Positions 25,574 through 37,500 of a DNA stretch of 64,000 nucleotides are shown piece by piece (the stretch's first letter is position 1; each line of letters starts with the position of its first letter). The notes below the pieces were generated by a model. It was given only the letters and a program-made list of their open reading frames with translations. It did not search any database and was not told where the DNA came from. A program made the position numbers and the translations under genes. The stretch is from Phaeoceros laevis (lineage: Eukaryota; Anthocerotophyta; Anthocerotopsida; Notothyladales). The stretch is taken from contig JBNGIQ010009157.1 of the NCBI GenBank assembly GCA_049999765.1, positions 53,000 through 116,999 on the forward strand. The letters run 5' to 3'.

Positions 25574-27558
25574 CCCCTGCTTCTACAACTTTGCCGGCTG
25601 ATGCTCTGGAGCCCTTGTGTCACCAGTGACGATTTGTTCTATCTAGGCTTTCCTTAGAATGGGGATAGTTGAGGTATGTGGCATTTACAGAGGTGACATG
25701 AAAACAATAGGTGGTTGAGTACCTCAAAGGTATCTGCTTGTTTGCCCTTTCACTGTACAGTCAGCCGGACCATTTGTCCTATGAAAAGGGTCGATACCAA
25801 CACCTCATTACTTGGCTAAGTTTGATCTTCGCCTGTCATGTGCATACTGTTGGCTTACCTATACCTTTGAGTACCTGTTAGTCTTGGATTTACCAAACCT
25901 CGTGTCACATACCTTGTTCAGTTCTTGGGCTCTGTGGTTTTTTACCTTGAATGACTACCAGTTTCAAAATGCGGACGACTTTAGGGTAATATCAGTATGC
26001 ATGTGTGAACAGACCTGAAATGCAGGCTAATTCAACCGTGTGAGCTTCTATTTGGTTCTATGCTGTAATGACACCTATCTACAGGAAGATTAAGGATTTG
26101 TTAGTGACAAGTCAAATTATACCTTTGGATTGACCTAATGTGTCTCGGACTGTGTATGAGAAAATTCTAAACCTCACTTGGTTCCACGTACATCGAAACT
26201 AGCATACCTCCCTCGGCCCCGTTTACCATTTGGTTTTTCCTCAACTGTCACTGGGTGTTGGTGTTTGGTGCTTGCTCTCAGATGCTCTGGCTCTCTTATC
26301 TTTTGTTTTGAACACCGGGTAACAAGACCGAAAAGAAAACCTTTGTCAGCAGTGGGAAGGCCCAACTTGTATTTGGACGCAGTTATACGGGAAGGGAGGG
26401 AGAAGCGAAGAGCTAATCTCACAAAAGCGTGGAAAAGCCTAGATAGTGTTGAACGGAAGACTGAGAGAGCAAATAATCTGGGCTGGAAACATGTCACATG
26501 CACCCGTGGACAACTAGATCAACAGTGTGCCCTTTCTTTGGATTTGAAGGTACAGATGCTGAAACCTAACCTCTCTCCAGAATTCGAACGACCGAGCCTG
26601 GCGACGTTGGATATTAGACCATAAATCTAGAGCTCCGCTATGTGACTATCGGCTTGCTGGGTGGGAGACTTGGGTTGGTTGCCTCGAACCTCCGGAACCA
26701 TGCAACCTACCTAGAATACCTTTACCTATGCCTCTCCGATCTACCCCCTGACACACCTGGCTTGCAAGAAAATCAACAGTGCAATACGACTATAACAGCT
26801 AACAGACTAGATATGATTACATAGGAGAGAGTACTACCTTCTACTTACCTGCTCTGAGCGTCCTCCAATCCCCTGCCGTTGCCTGCAATCACCTCGCCAA
26901 GACCATCAGCACAAATTTTGCCGCAAAAACCAAGAATTCAGAAACGCGAAGACCCTGTCCCATCCTGCGCCTGGACTCCCGATCCCCCTTCCTGTCCGAA
27001 TCCATCACAAGCTTCTGAACAGGCAACCCAATTTGACAAACAAGTGGCTGGCCCTGCCGACGACTACGTAGACCTCTCCCCTTCACCATTCATTCAACCT
27101 TCGGATTCGAATCGCCCAAAAAAACCCCTGTTCAAAGTCGTCCTCGAAGAAGTCTGCAATGTTGTTCAAAGACAACAAAACCGTCAGCACCGGCTGTCTG
27201 GAAAACCTGGTAGAATCGACCACAACAGCTACGAAATGCACTTGTAAGTACCGCGTGTTGTGCTTGTTTCACGAATTCCACAATCGCACCTGTAGAGCGA
27301 GGAAATGAACAAGCCAAGCCGCTGCTCCTTGGACAGCTGGTCGCAGAATGGATTGATCGGTGAAGGGGCGCAAACCCTTGGTCGGGATACCGGCGGTTGT
27401 GTGTCCCTTGGGCCGGACACCCCTTGGCCGGTAAGTCCGTTGCCCATCCCAGCGAAGGGACACATGCGACGTTTGGCTCATCTGCGGCAGGCGGGAGGAA
27501 ATCTGCACCGTCGGCTGCGTCCAGGGAAGGGGCGCGATCCGTGTCGAGCCCACCTGCG
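25574..27558. other. Intergenic, no supported gene
   Basis: About 2 kb between the mTERF and H1-like genes. Open frames at 26178-26624 (148 aa) and 26879-27247 (122 aa) show no domain, no family resemblance and no splice-supported extension. Either could be a gene remnant. Confidence 0.45.
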
Positions 27559-27597
27559 CCAATGGCGTGCGCCGCAACACCTTCGGCCTTTATAAGG
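27559..27597 (+). promoter_or_regulatory. Probable core promoter of the H1/protamine-like gene
   Basis: A CCAAT motif (27559-27563) lies about 28 bases before TATAAGG (27591-27597), which sits inside a short palindrome, ggcctttataaggcc. Transcription would then start near 27620-27630, about 80 bases before the ATG at 27705. This argues against the earlier in-frame ATG at 27567, which lies upstream of the TATA element. Confidence 0.5.
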
Positions 27598-27704
27598 CCC
27601 CCGCGGCCCAAGTGGCAGATGCAATCCCACGCAAGTCGGACGGAGGTCATTCGCAGGCCCAACAGGTGAGGAATTCCCAGCGATGGCAGAGTTGGAGTGA
27701 CCCG

Positions 27705-28373
27705 ATGGACGCAGCACACGCTGCAGCTCCGGCTGCAGCGCCCGTGCACCACCACAGGAGGAGGCGGAAGCGTAGCCGCAGCCACAGCAGGAGTCGGAGC
27801 AGGAGCAGGAGCGCTCATGGGCACCACCACAAGCGCAGGCGGCGGAGGCGGTCGCACTCCAAAGGACACCGGAGGCACAGGCACGGCGGCCACCCCACCT
27901 ACAAAATGATCATCAGAGACGCGCTGGTGCACATCAAGAACCGCAACGGCTCGTCGTTCAAGACGGTGATCAAGCATTGCGTGAAGAAGTACAAGCACCT
28001 GCCGGGCGGCCTGCCCAAGGGCTTCCGCAAGCATCTGCAGCACCAGCTCGCCAAGCTCGTCCGGACCGGCAAGCTGGTGAAGGGCAAGCGCGGGTACAAG
28101 CTGATTCACGCCGGCGAGGGCAAGAGGAGGAGGAGGAGGAGGCGCAGACACCACCGGGGAGGGAGGAAGGTGAGCCTCAAGCACAGGCGCAAGCGGCGGC
28201 GAACCACCAGGCGGCACCGACGCAGGAGGCGCAGAGGCCGAAGGCACACGCGACGACGGCGTCACCGCCGTCGACGCAGGACGAGGCGTCATAGGCGTCG
28301 TCGCAAAGGACGCAAGCGCAGGAGAAGGCACCATCGCCGACGCCGTCATAAGCGTCGCCGCACTCATCACTAG
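27705..28373 (+). CDS. Linker histone H1-like protein with protamine-like arginine-rich tail
   Basis: Likely a sperm chromatin protein or its precursor. The 222-residue product has three parts. Residues 1-62 are His, Arg and Ser rich, with an SRSRSRS stretch. Residues 63-133 form an H15 globular domain: HPTYKMIIRDAL, NGSSFKTVIKHCVKKY, LPKGFRKHLQHQLAKLV, GKLVKGKRGYKL. Residues 140-222 are almost only Arg, His and Lys (by hand count 52 Arg in 83). Ordinary plant H1 tails are Lys/Ala/Pro rich, so this tail is the unusual part. Liverwort protamines are known to be released by cleavage of male-germline H1-like precursors; assigning this gene to that class is inference. The start at 27705 follows a TATA element. 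There is one Cys (about 92). No intron is needed, though a donor-like GTGAGC sits at 28170. It could instead be a sperm H1 that is not cleaved. Confidence 0.85.
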   Translation: MDAAHAAAPAAAPVHHHRRRRKRSRSHSRSRSRSRSAHGHHHKRRRRRRSHSKGHRRHRHGGHPTYKMIIRDALVHIKNRNGSSFKTVIKHCVKKYKHLPGGLPKGFRKHLQHQLAKLVRTGKLVKGKRGYKLIHAGEGKRRRRRRRRHHRGGRKVSLKHRRKRRRTTRRHRRRRRRGRRHTRRRRHRRRRRTRRHRRRRKGRKRRRRHHRRRRHKRRRTHH

Positions 28374-29216
28374 ACGGAGGAGGCTGGCTGCCAGGATTGC
28401 CAGCTTGAGGCGTCGCCCCTGCGTCTGTAGGCAGAGATCGTTGAATCAGAGCCCTAATCTGTCCGCTCCGTTCTGTGGGAAATCTCCAGTCGGTCCTACG
28501 CCATCTGGTTACAAGTGCTTGAAGGTTCAGGATTAGAGCCGGTAGAGGTCTGTACAAACTCTTGTCAGATTCAGGGCTGATGAGAACTCTGTTGAAATCC
28601 CAGGCATTCCTCCAGACCTCAATTCTTTTTTGCCTCGTCTTCAAAAGCTAGCTTCAATTTTTGAAGGCGTTTGCTATCGGAGGCTGACCTCTACTATGCA
28701 CCATACTTGTTTTTTTGCTGTGCCCAACGCACTGCGTGTGCCAGAATTGCATGGAAAACTTATCCAATCTATAACCGCCTTGGAAACCACATCAGGATCA
28801 CATCCTTGTAGATAGACTATAGAATGCTTATCTACAACCATGGATAATTGTTCAGTGAATCATCCTACTAGTCACTTTTGACTAAGTTTGGACTTTGCTG
28901 GTCCATCTTCGTGCACAAAAAAAAGGCTGGATATCAATGGTATCACCACGGCTACAGAAAATACGGGTTTCATTTTAGCATCGTGTTCCCAGTTACCAAT
29001 GTTGTCGGATTGTATGTCACTATAACATACACTAGACCCTAGTTGCAAGCTTTACGGAGTACGGACCCCTCATAACTCACGGGCGTGAATTTACCGAAAA
29101 TATAAATATAACTTCTTTGGCCACCCCCAGGCAGCACGGGATTCGAACCCAGGACCTAAATATTACACTAGACGCCAGGCAGCTTCGGGGGAAAAAGAAC
29201 CAAACGCCGTTTCCAA
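28374..29216. other. Intergenic between the H1-like and RPL18A genes
   Basis: No gene is supported. It holds the 3' region of the H1-like gene and, at about 29100-29170, a short tRNA-like stretch listed separately. Confidence 0.45.
29105..29175 (-). repeat. tRNA-like fragment, possibly SINE-derived
   Basis: Read on the minus strand, a good box-B/T-arm sequence (gggttcgaatcccg) is preceded by an A-box-like tctagtgtaat. No complementary acceptor stem or proper anticodon arm can be folded, so this is not a functional tRNA. A decayed tRNA-derived SINE is the likeliest reading. Confidence 0.3.
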
Positions 29217-29373
29217 AGGCCCAAAGGCATAGATGAAACCCATACTTTTCCCACAAAATACCCAAAACCGCCGAAGGATTATATAGTTATCAACTGATTT
29301 TGCCGACATTTAAAGTAAAGCACCTGTTTGGTTTTTACAAACTAAGCCCTAATCCGAGACCCCCAAACCCTAG
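29217..29373 (+). promoter_or_regulatory. Promoter and leader elements of RPL18A
   Basis: A site II-type AGGCCCA (29217-29223), a TATA-like ttatatag (about 29278-29285) and a telo-box-like AAACCCTAG (29365-29373) occur in that order before the ATG at 29495. Site II and telo boxes are characteristic of plant ribosomal protein genes and link them to growth. Confidence 0.5.
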
Positions 29374-29494
29374 TCCGGGAGAGGAAAATCTCAGCTGGCC
29401 GTTGTTGGCAGCCTCTTTGAAGGAGGGCGTAGGAGCGGAGTCGTTGCGGAAGCTGCAGCCCTGCCAAGCCCCGGTTTGCAGGAATTCGGCAGCC

Positions 29495-30443
29495 ATGAGC
29501 TTCAGGGTACGCATCGTCTACTCTCCATCCTCATTGAAGAGATCTCGGAAGCGGGTCCCTGTGCTAGCTAGCGTTGTGCTTGATGCTTCTTTGGTGGTGC
29601 TTTCTGCTGATGTTGTGGATTTCCGGCACCAGATTCACCAGTACCAGGTGGTTGGGCGTGCACTGCCCACCCCTACAAATGAAAACCCGAAGATCTACCG
29701 CATGAAGCTCTGGGCCACGAATGAAGTGCGTGCCAAGTCCAAGTTCTGGTAAGCACTAGGGCATTTCTGGAGCTGATGGCATGTTGCCGTAATTGACTGT
29801 TGATAGCGGGGCGTATTATGGCCTTGGCTGAATCATGAGCCTGCAGCTGCTCTTCAGAGCCCATTTTGATGAGCAGGCGTCTGATCCTTGGGTCGAGCGA
29901 TTCTCAAGAGTTGGATTGCTTGTGTATTTTCAGGTATTTTTTGAGGAAGCTGAAGAAAGTGAAGAAGTCGCATGGACAGGTTCTTGCCATCAACGAGGTA
30001 ATTAGGGTTCTGCCCTCCCCAGTAGTGCGCCACGTTTGTGCCTTGGTGTGGAGCATTTGCTTTGTCTTGTGCAGGAATTTAGGGTTATCCTTTATTCGCA
30101 GATTTTTGAGAAGTACCCGACGACCATCAAGAACTTTGGCCTCTGGGTTAGGTACCAAAGTCGGACTGGATACCACAACATGTACAAGGAGTACAGGGAT
30201 ACCACAATGAACGGCGCTGTGGAGCAGATGTATGACGAGATGGCATCTCGTCACAGGGTTCGTTTCCCCTGCATTCAGATCATCAAGACGGCAACTGTGC
30301 CTGTTTCCCTCTGCAAGCGTGAGAATACCAAGCAGTTCCACGACTCGAAGATCAAGTTTCCCTTGACCTACAGGAAGATCCGTCCACCGACTAGGAAGCT
30401 GAAGACGACGTACAAGGCTAGCAGACCCAACACTTTTGTCTGA
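29495..30443 (+). CDS. RPL18A: 60S ribosomal protein L18a (eL20)
   Basis: Structural protein of the cytosolic 60S subunit. Exons: 29495-29506, 29633-29748, 29934-29997, 30102-30443; 177 residues, matching the family's usual 178. The first exon codes only for MSFR, then [14 protein letters not shown] follows. Almost every stretch is conserved: [76 protein letters not shown] and, at the end, [16 protein letters not shown]. The tiny first exon, with an intron soon after the start, is common in ribosomal protein genes. Introns are GT-AG with phases that join cleanly. Confidence 0.95.
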
Positions 30444-32051
30444 GGTGATGGGGTGTATGTGCAGACTTAATCTCTGCCGGTGGTGCCATCTCACAACTGT
30501 CTTCAGAACAGCCCACCCAACTGCTGCTAGCATAATTTTTAAAGCCTTCACTCGACACTGGTGAGACCGGTGGCTAAACTTTCAGCTTTGTAGGTTCCAT
30601 GTCGTCCTGCACGAGTTGAAGCTGTTCCCAGTCTAGTCAGGCCACTTCAAGCTGAAGTTCGAGTCGAAGCTGTTCTCAGTCTAGTCTGTCCGCTGGCAGC
30701 ATCATCAGTTGTCGTGGTTTCTGAGACTCCTAAAGCCCCGTCTTATTGCGGCCCTGGGGAACTTCGGAGCACCTCTCCTGACTTATCCGTAGGTGCTAAA
30801 ACAGTGCTGCTCTTCGACTCCCTCCGGAGCTTTAAGCGGCTCCGAAGATTTTGTTTTTGCTCGTCACTTCATCGTTTGGCAGTTGCCTCGTGGGAGAAAT
30901 CTATCCTCCTCTGCCCCTGCACAGATGCTGGAAGGACTCCACCGTAGCTCAAGGAAACTGGAAGTTGGGCCGCGCTGCGTGCTTTCTACTGTATGGAATA
31001 GTTTTTGAAATACCTGGCCCCACAACGTTGCCGGATGGGCTGTAGTGCGTCTCCCATCTCGATCCGAGACTGTGGGGGAGGCAGGCGCTGCTTTGGAGGT
31101 CTCGTTTTCTAGGTGAGTCAGCCTACTTCGAATGCAGCTGCATTTTGGGACCTTGCCCAGCCTGTCCGTGAATTTCCGACAGGGAGGTCCTCACAGCGTG
31201 TTTTTCAAATGGGATTGCACTTCAGATGGTGTTTCCCCTGCTGTCAACGGTATGGCACCCGACTGCGCAGTCTGGACAAGTAAGTCGGGCATGTTCATGT
31301 CTTTTTCTGAGCTTCAATGCGTACTGCTACTAGTCCTGGGGAAGGTTATCTCACCAAGCTAAGAGTTTTATAGCTCCCTGTGACCATAGGTGATGCCTGA
31401 TCTGCCGTAAGCAACATTTCGTAAGCTGCAAGCCCAAAACATCTTATGCTCTGAACCCAATCCCGCGCAACGCTGCCGAATGAAACGCGTGCAGACCAAA
31501 ACGACTCGATCTCTTGTCATGAAGACATGAAGTTAGAAGATCTCATTACGCTAGAGAGAGTCGAGACTGACCCAGAAGTCGCCTCTCCTCTCTCCAAACT
31601 TGCGATGTCCAACGACGTCTTGCCACTTCACTTTGCGTGGGTCCCATGGGAAGGGGTAAATGCCAAAAGCTCGATTGCGGTATGAAGTTCTGAACACGAG
31701 CTTTCAAGAGCCACTGTTGCACTTGGGGGATGGTGAGACGGAGGCAAAATCCCACTCAGTTCTATGAGTTCTATCCATCTACTTTCCCTATCATCAGGTT
31801 TTGATCTGTTATACCTTCTAGTCGTTACACCGCCACACACGTTTGATCCATTCCTGCGGATCTGGGTGGCCAGCAGGCAAGAAAAAAAGGGACCGCGATT
31901 GAGCTTTCTCTTTCTGCCTCTCTCCCCCCCGGCCGCATCATTTGAAGGATACAGGTGGCTCTCGTCAGGAATTGGAAGCAGCAGAAGTGTCTTGCCTAAC
32001 ATTTCAGTGTTGGTGGACGGGCAGTCAGCAGCGGAGCCCGGGTAGGCTTCA
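30444..32051. other. Intergenic between RPL18A and GAPB
   Basis: About 1.6 kb without a supported gene. The proximal part is the RPL18A 3' UTR (two near-identical 'gtcgaagctgttc'-type snippets at 30610-30680). The distal part is the GAPB promoter and leader. Short open frames here have no family match. Confidence 0.45.
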
Positions 32052-34119
<2,068 letters not shown>

Positions 34120-34508
34120 ATAAAGGATGGGTATTGAAAGGCAATAGCCAGCTATCGGATTGTCAGGATTTCTTGCAATTTTCAATTTTTTCCCTTAGTT
34201 GGAACTTAGCAGTGCAAACAAATTTTTGCTCCAAGCATTCACTCTAACCAGGCATGTGGAATGAGTGGTTGTAGCATTTCTAAGTGAGAAAGCGAGGAAT
34301 GTAGGGAGTTACACGAAACGAAAATTGGAGCACTTTCTTTTTGCCTTTATGAATGACAGCATCAATATAAAATTACTCGCCGTAGATTACAAAGGAGGCT
34401 CTCTAACCTCTGTGAAGAAAGTTCTTTGCCCAACCGAATACCACAAATAAACTTCGAAACGTTTTCACTACCACCAGCACCAGATCTGATATATATGTTG
34501 CAAAACTC
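34120..34508. other. Convergent 3' ends of GAPB and PDR copy 3
   Basis: A 389-base spacer that presumably contains both 3' UTRs. No gene is seen. Confidence 0.5.
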
Positions 34509-37500
34509 CTACCGCCTTTGGAAGTTGAGCCTCTTAGTGGCCACAACGAAGATGGTGGCGAAGAATGTCGGGAAAAGAATGATGACCACCGCCGCTACAG
34601 GAAGAAACGACGTTCTATACCCGAAATAATCCTTGAGCCACGCCTTTATAGGTGCCAGCCCCCCACTGGCCAACTGCACATCCCGATCCAGGTCCCCATA
34701 TTGCGTAGTGATGAGTCCAGTCACAGTCCATTCCACTGGATTGATCCAGTAATACCAGATCCACCACCCAGGTATTCTCTGCACATGTTTACCACGCCAA
34801 AACTTGTTAAGCATGATGTGTTTTGCTTCCAAAGGTGAATCTATGGGCATCCAAGCATCATTAATCCATACCGTTCTGGGAATGACGAATCCTGAGAAGA
34901 GGTTGAAAATAGCGTAGAACGAGCTGGCCATGATGGCGGCCACTTGAGCGTTGGGTGTAATTGCCACAAACATCATTCCGTAATATGTGAAGTAGAGGAA
35001 GGAGCAGGTCGCGAAATACATGTACCAGAAGAACTTGGCAGGCTCCCAGAAGAAGCCTATCATGGAGTAGCTGATGAGAGAGTAGTAGGAGCTTTGAAAT
35101 AGCACGAACGGGAATTCGATCAGCACCTGCAGACAGTCAGACGAGGCTCATCGGTCGGATAAAAGAATGGTATGGGGCACGCCTGGTAAGGTGCAATCAA
35201 GAAATCTCTCTGCTAAATATGTGTATATCGAAGTCCCACCTGAGCCAAAGCGTACGCCAGCGGAGAGTAGAGTCCGGCCCCCAGCTCACGGTAGAAGACA
35301 GTGCGCTCAACGGCCACCACAGGTTGCACAGTAGCGCTGTTGTTGATTCCCAGGAACATGGTGGCTCCATACAAGATACCCATCGCATTGAACAGGTCCA
35401 GCTGCTTATCTCTGCACCCACCACAGCAGCAGCAACTCGTATGTGAGATCGATCGATATCTATGCCGAACTCACCTACCATCTATGCATGCCACACCCAC
35501 AAGGGATGGCATCAGCTCCAGGGAAGGAAAGGACTCACATCTTGGTTCCCTTTTGCCAGAAGATGGTCCCGAACAGTATCGATGCGGCGAAAGTGAAAGT
35601 GAAGCGCACAAGGTTGTAGCCCGGGCTGCGCCAGTACGACCAGAGCTGCTTCCACAAGCAGGCTCGCAGTTGCACGTGGAAGGGCTGAGAGTACTGCGTT
35701 GCGAACTCCAGGTCCTTGGCATCCTCTCGGGGTGCACTTAATGCTTTCACCATCTCCTTGGTGCGCCTGCAGTAGACGAAGGCACAGACCTGTCTGTTAG
35801 ATGGAAGGCAGGCAGCTTGTAGACGTCTCACAGGCCACTGGCGTGGGAACGTACTTCGAGAGTGACGAATTCTGGTAAATGTCAGCGAAATCTACACCCA
35901 GACGAGCTTCAGCTGCAGCGGAGCTGATTTCCAGCATCCAGGTTGCCGGGTTGATCCCGTCCTCCATTTTAGGGACTCCGGGGATGGCCTAAAACACAAA
36001 ACCCAACGACCAATTTGTTAGGCTACAGCACACTTCCAACTCATCATCCTCAGCTAGTAGGATGCTAGTTGTTCCACCTACTTGAAAGTACTCAATCAGC
36101 TTGTGGGAATGGTGACCCAATGGTCCTGCGTAGATCACTTGACCTCCACGCTTCAACAACATTAGCTGCACAAGTTTGCAAACAAAACAATCTAGTAAGT
36201 CTGCACCTCAACCTTGCCATAATCACTCAATAACATCTGGAGAGTTTTCAAGACAGTCATATTGCAGCCAGTGCTTTAAAGGCGGCTAATTGGGGTGGCG
36301 TCACAATACTTACTTCGTCGAAGGATTCAAAGATGTCAATGCTGGGTTGATGAATCGTGCAAACAACAGTTCGTCCTGTGTCCACTGTATTGCGCACAGT
36401 GCGCATGACTATAGCTGCTGCTCGGGCATCCAAACCCGATGTTGGCTCGTCCATAAAAATGATTGAAGGATTTGCCACGAGCTCCACTGCAATGGTTAGC
36501 CGTTTCCTCTGCTCTGTTGATAGCCCTGACACTCCTGGAAGGCCCACTAAACCGTCTCGCAGTGGAGTTAGCTCCACCAGCTCCATCACTTCCTCCACAA
36601 ATTCCTGACCACATCCACAACAGCTAAGTTCTGGGCACATCACTCCTTTTCCAGGACAGACAGATGCTTTTAAAAGTAGCGATCACGGGACATGGCCCTA
36701 CCTTCCTGGTGTGTGCATCAATCTCTGTCGATAGACGAAGCCAAGCAGAGTACACCAGTGACTCATAAACAGTAACTTGTGGCGAATGTATGTCAAACTG
36801 CTCACAGTATCCAGATATTCGAGCAAACGTTTCCTGCCTTTTGGGAAACCCGGAGATTCGTATGTCCCCTTCGACATACCCACCTGTTTTCCTTCCTGCC
36901 AACACATCCATGAGGGTGGTTTTCCCAGCCCCACTGATTCCAACCAACGCAGTCAGAACACCAGGCCTGAATGCCCCTGAAACACTGTGAAGAAGTTGCA
37001 GCCGGTCTTCACGTACACCCTGGGCCTTCATTGCCTGCGCAAGTACAGGTCAGAAGGACCTCAGGATCTAAGCAGAGGTGGCAACCAAAACTTGGTGGGT
37101 AAGTATACTCTCATTTATTACCGGAGGCATGTCCACAGAGTAGGAGATGTTTTCGAAGGACATCGCCAATGCGGTGAACGGTAAGATCATTCCTCGCTTC
37201 GGTGCCAATCCTTCGGCAGCCTCCAAAGCATCATCCCCGTCAGCAGCATTCAACGAGGGCCGCTTGAAGGCAGCTTTTTCCATAGTGGCTAACTCGTAAC
37301 CTGTGATGCGTACAACCCCCTCCCAACTGAATCTTCCTATTTCCATGATAACGGAGCAGAATTCACTAGTGCAATGCACTGCGGAGGTATAGTTGCGAAG
37401 AGCGAGGCAACACGAACCAGCACCGTTGCCTTTGATAGCAGATGATCCAGACCGAGACATTTTCTTCGAGTCTTGAGCCTTGAGAGGCTCATGATCCTCT

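Noticed and set aside
26178-27247. Two open frames (148 and 122 residues) before the H1-like gene
   Set aside because: No family resemblance, no coding-like composition and no splice-supported extension. Kept only as intergenic notes.
27132-28370. 412-residue open frame on the minus strand
   Set aside because: It is the mirror of the arginine-codon-rich H1-like gene. Few stops arise opposite CGN codons. It is Ala/Pro/Val low-complexity with no domain, while the plus strand has a clear H15 fold.
29105-29175. Functional tRNA gene
   Set aside because: The T-arm is good, but no acceptor stem, D-arm or anticodon arm can be paired.
34779-34871. Treating these 93 bases as constitutive coding sequence of PDR copy 3
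   Set aside because: Both paralogues have an intron here, and removing it restores the conserved join after IPR. Noted instead as possible retention.
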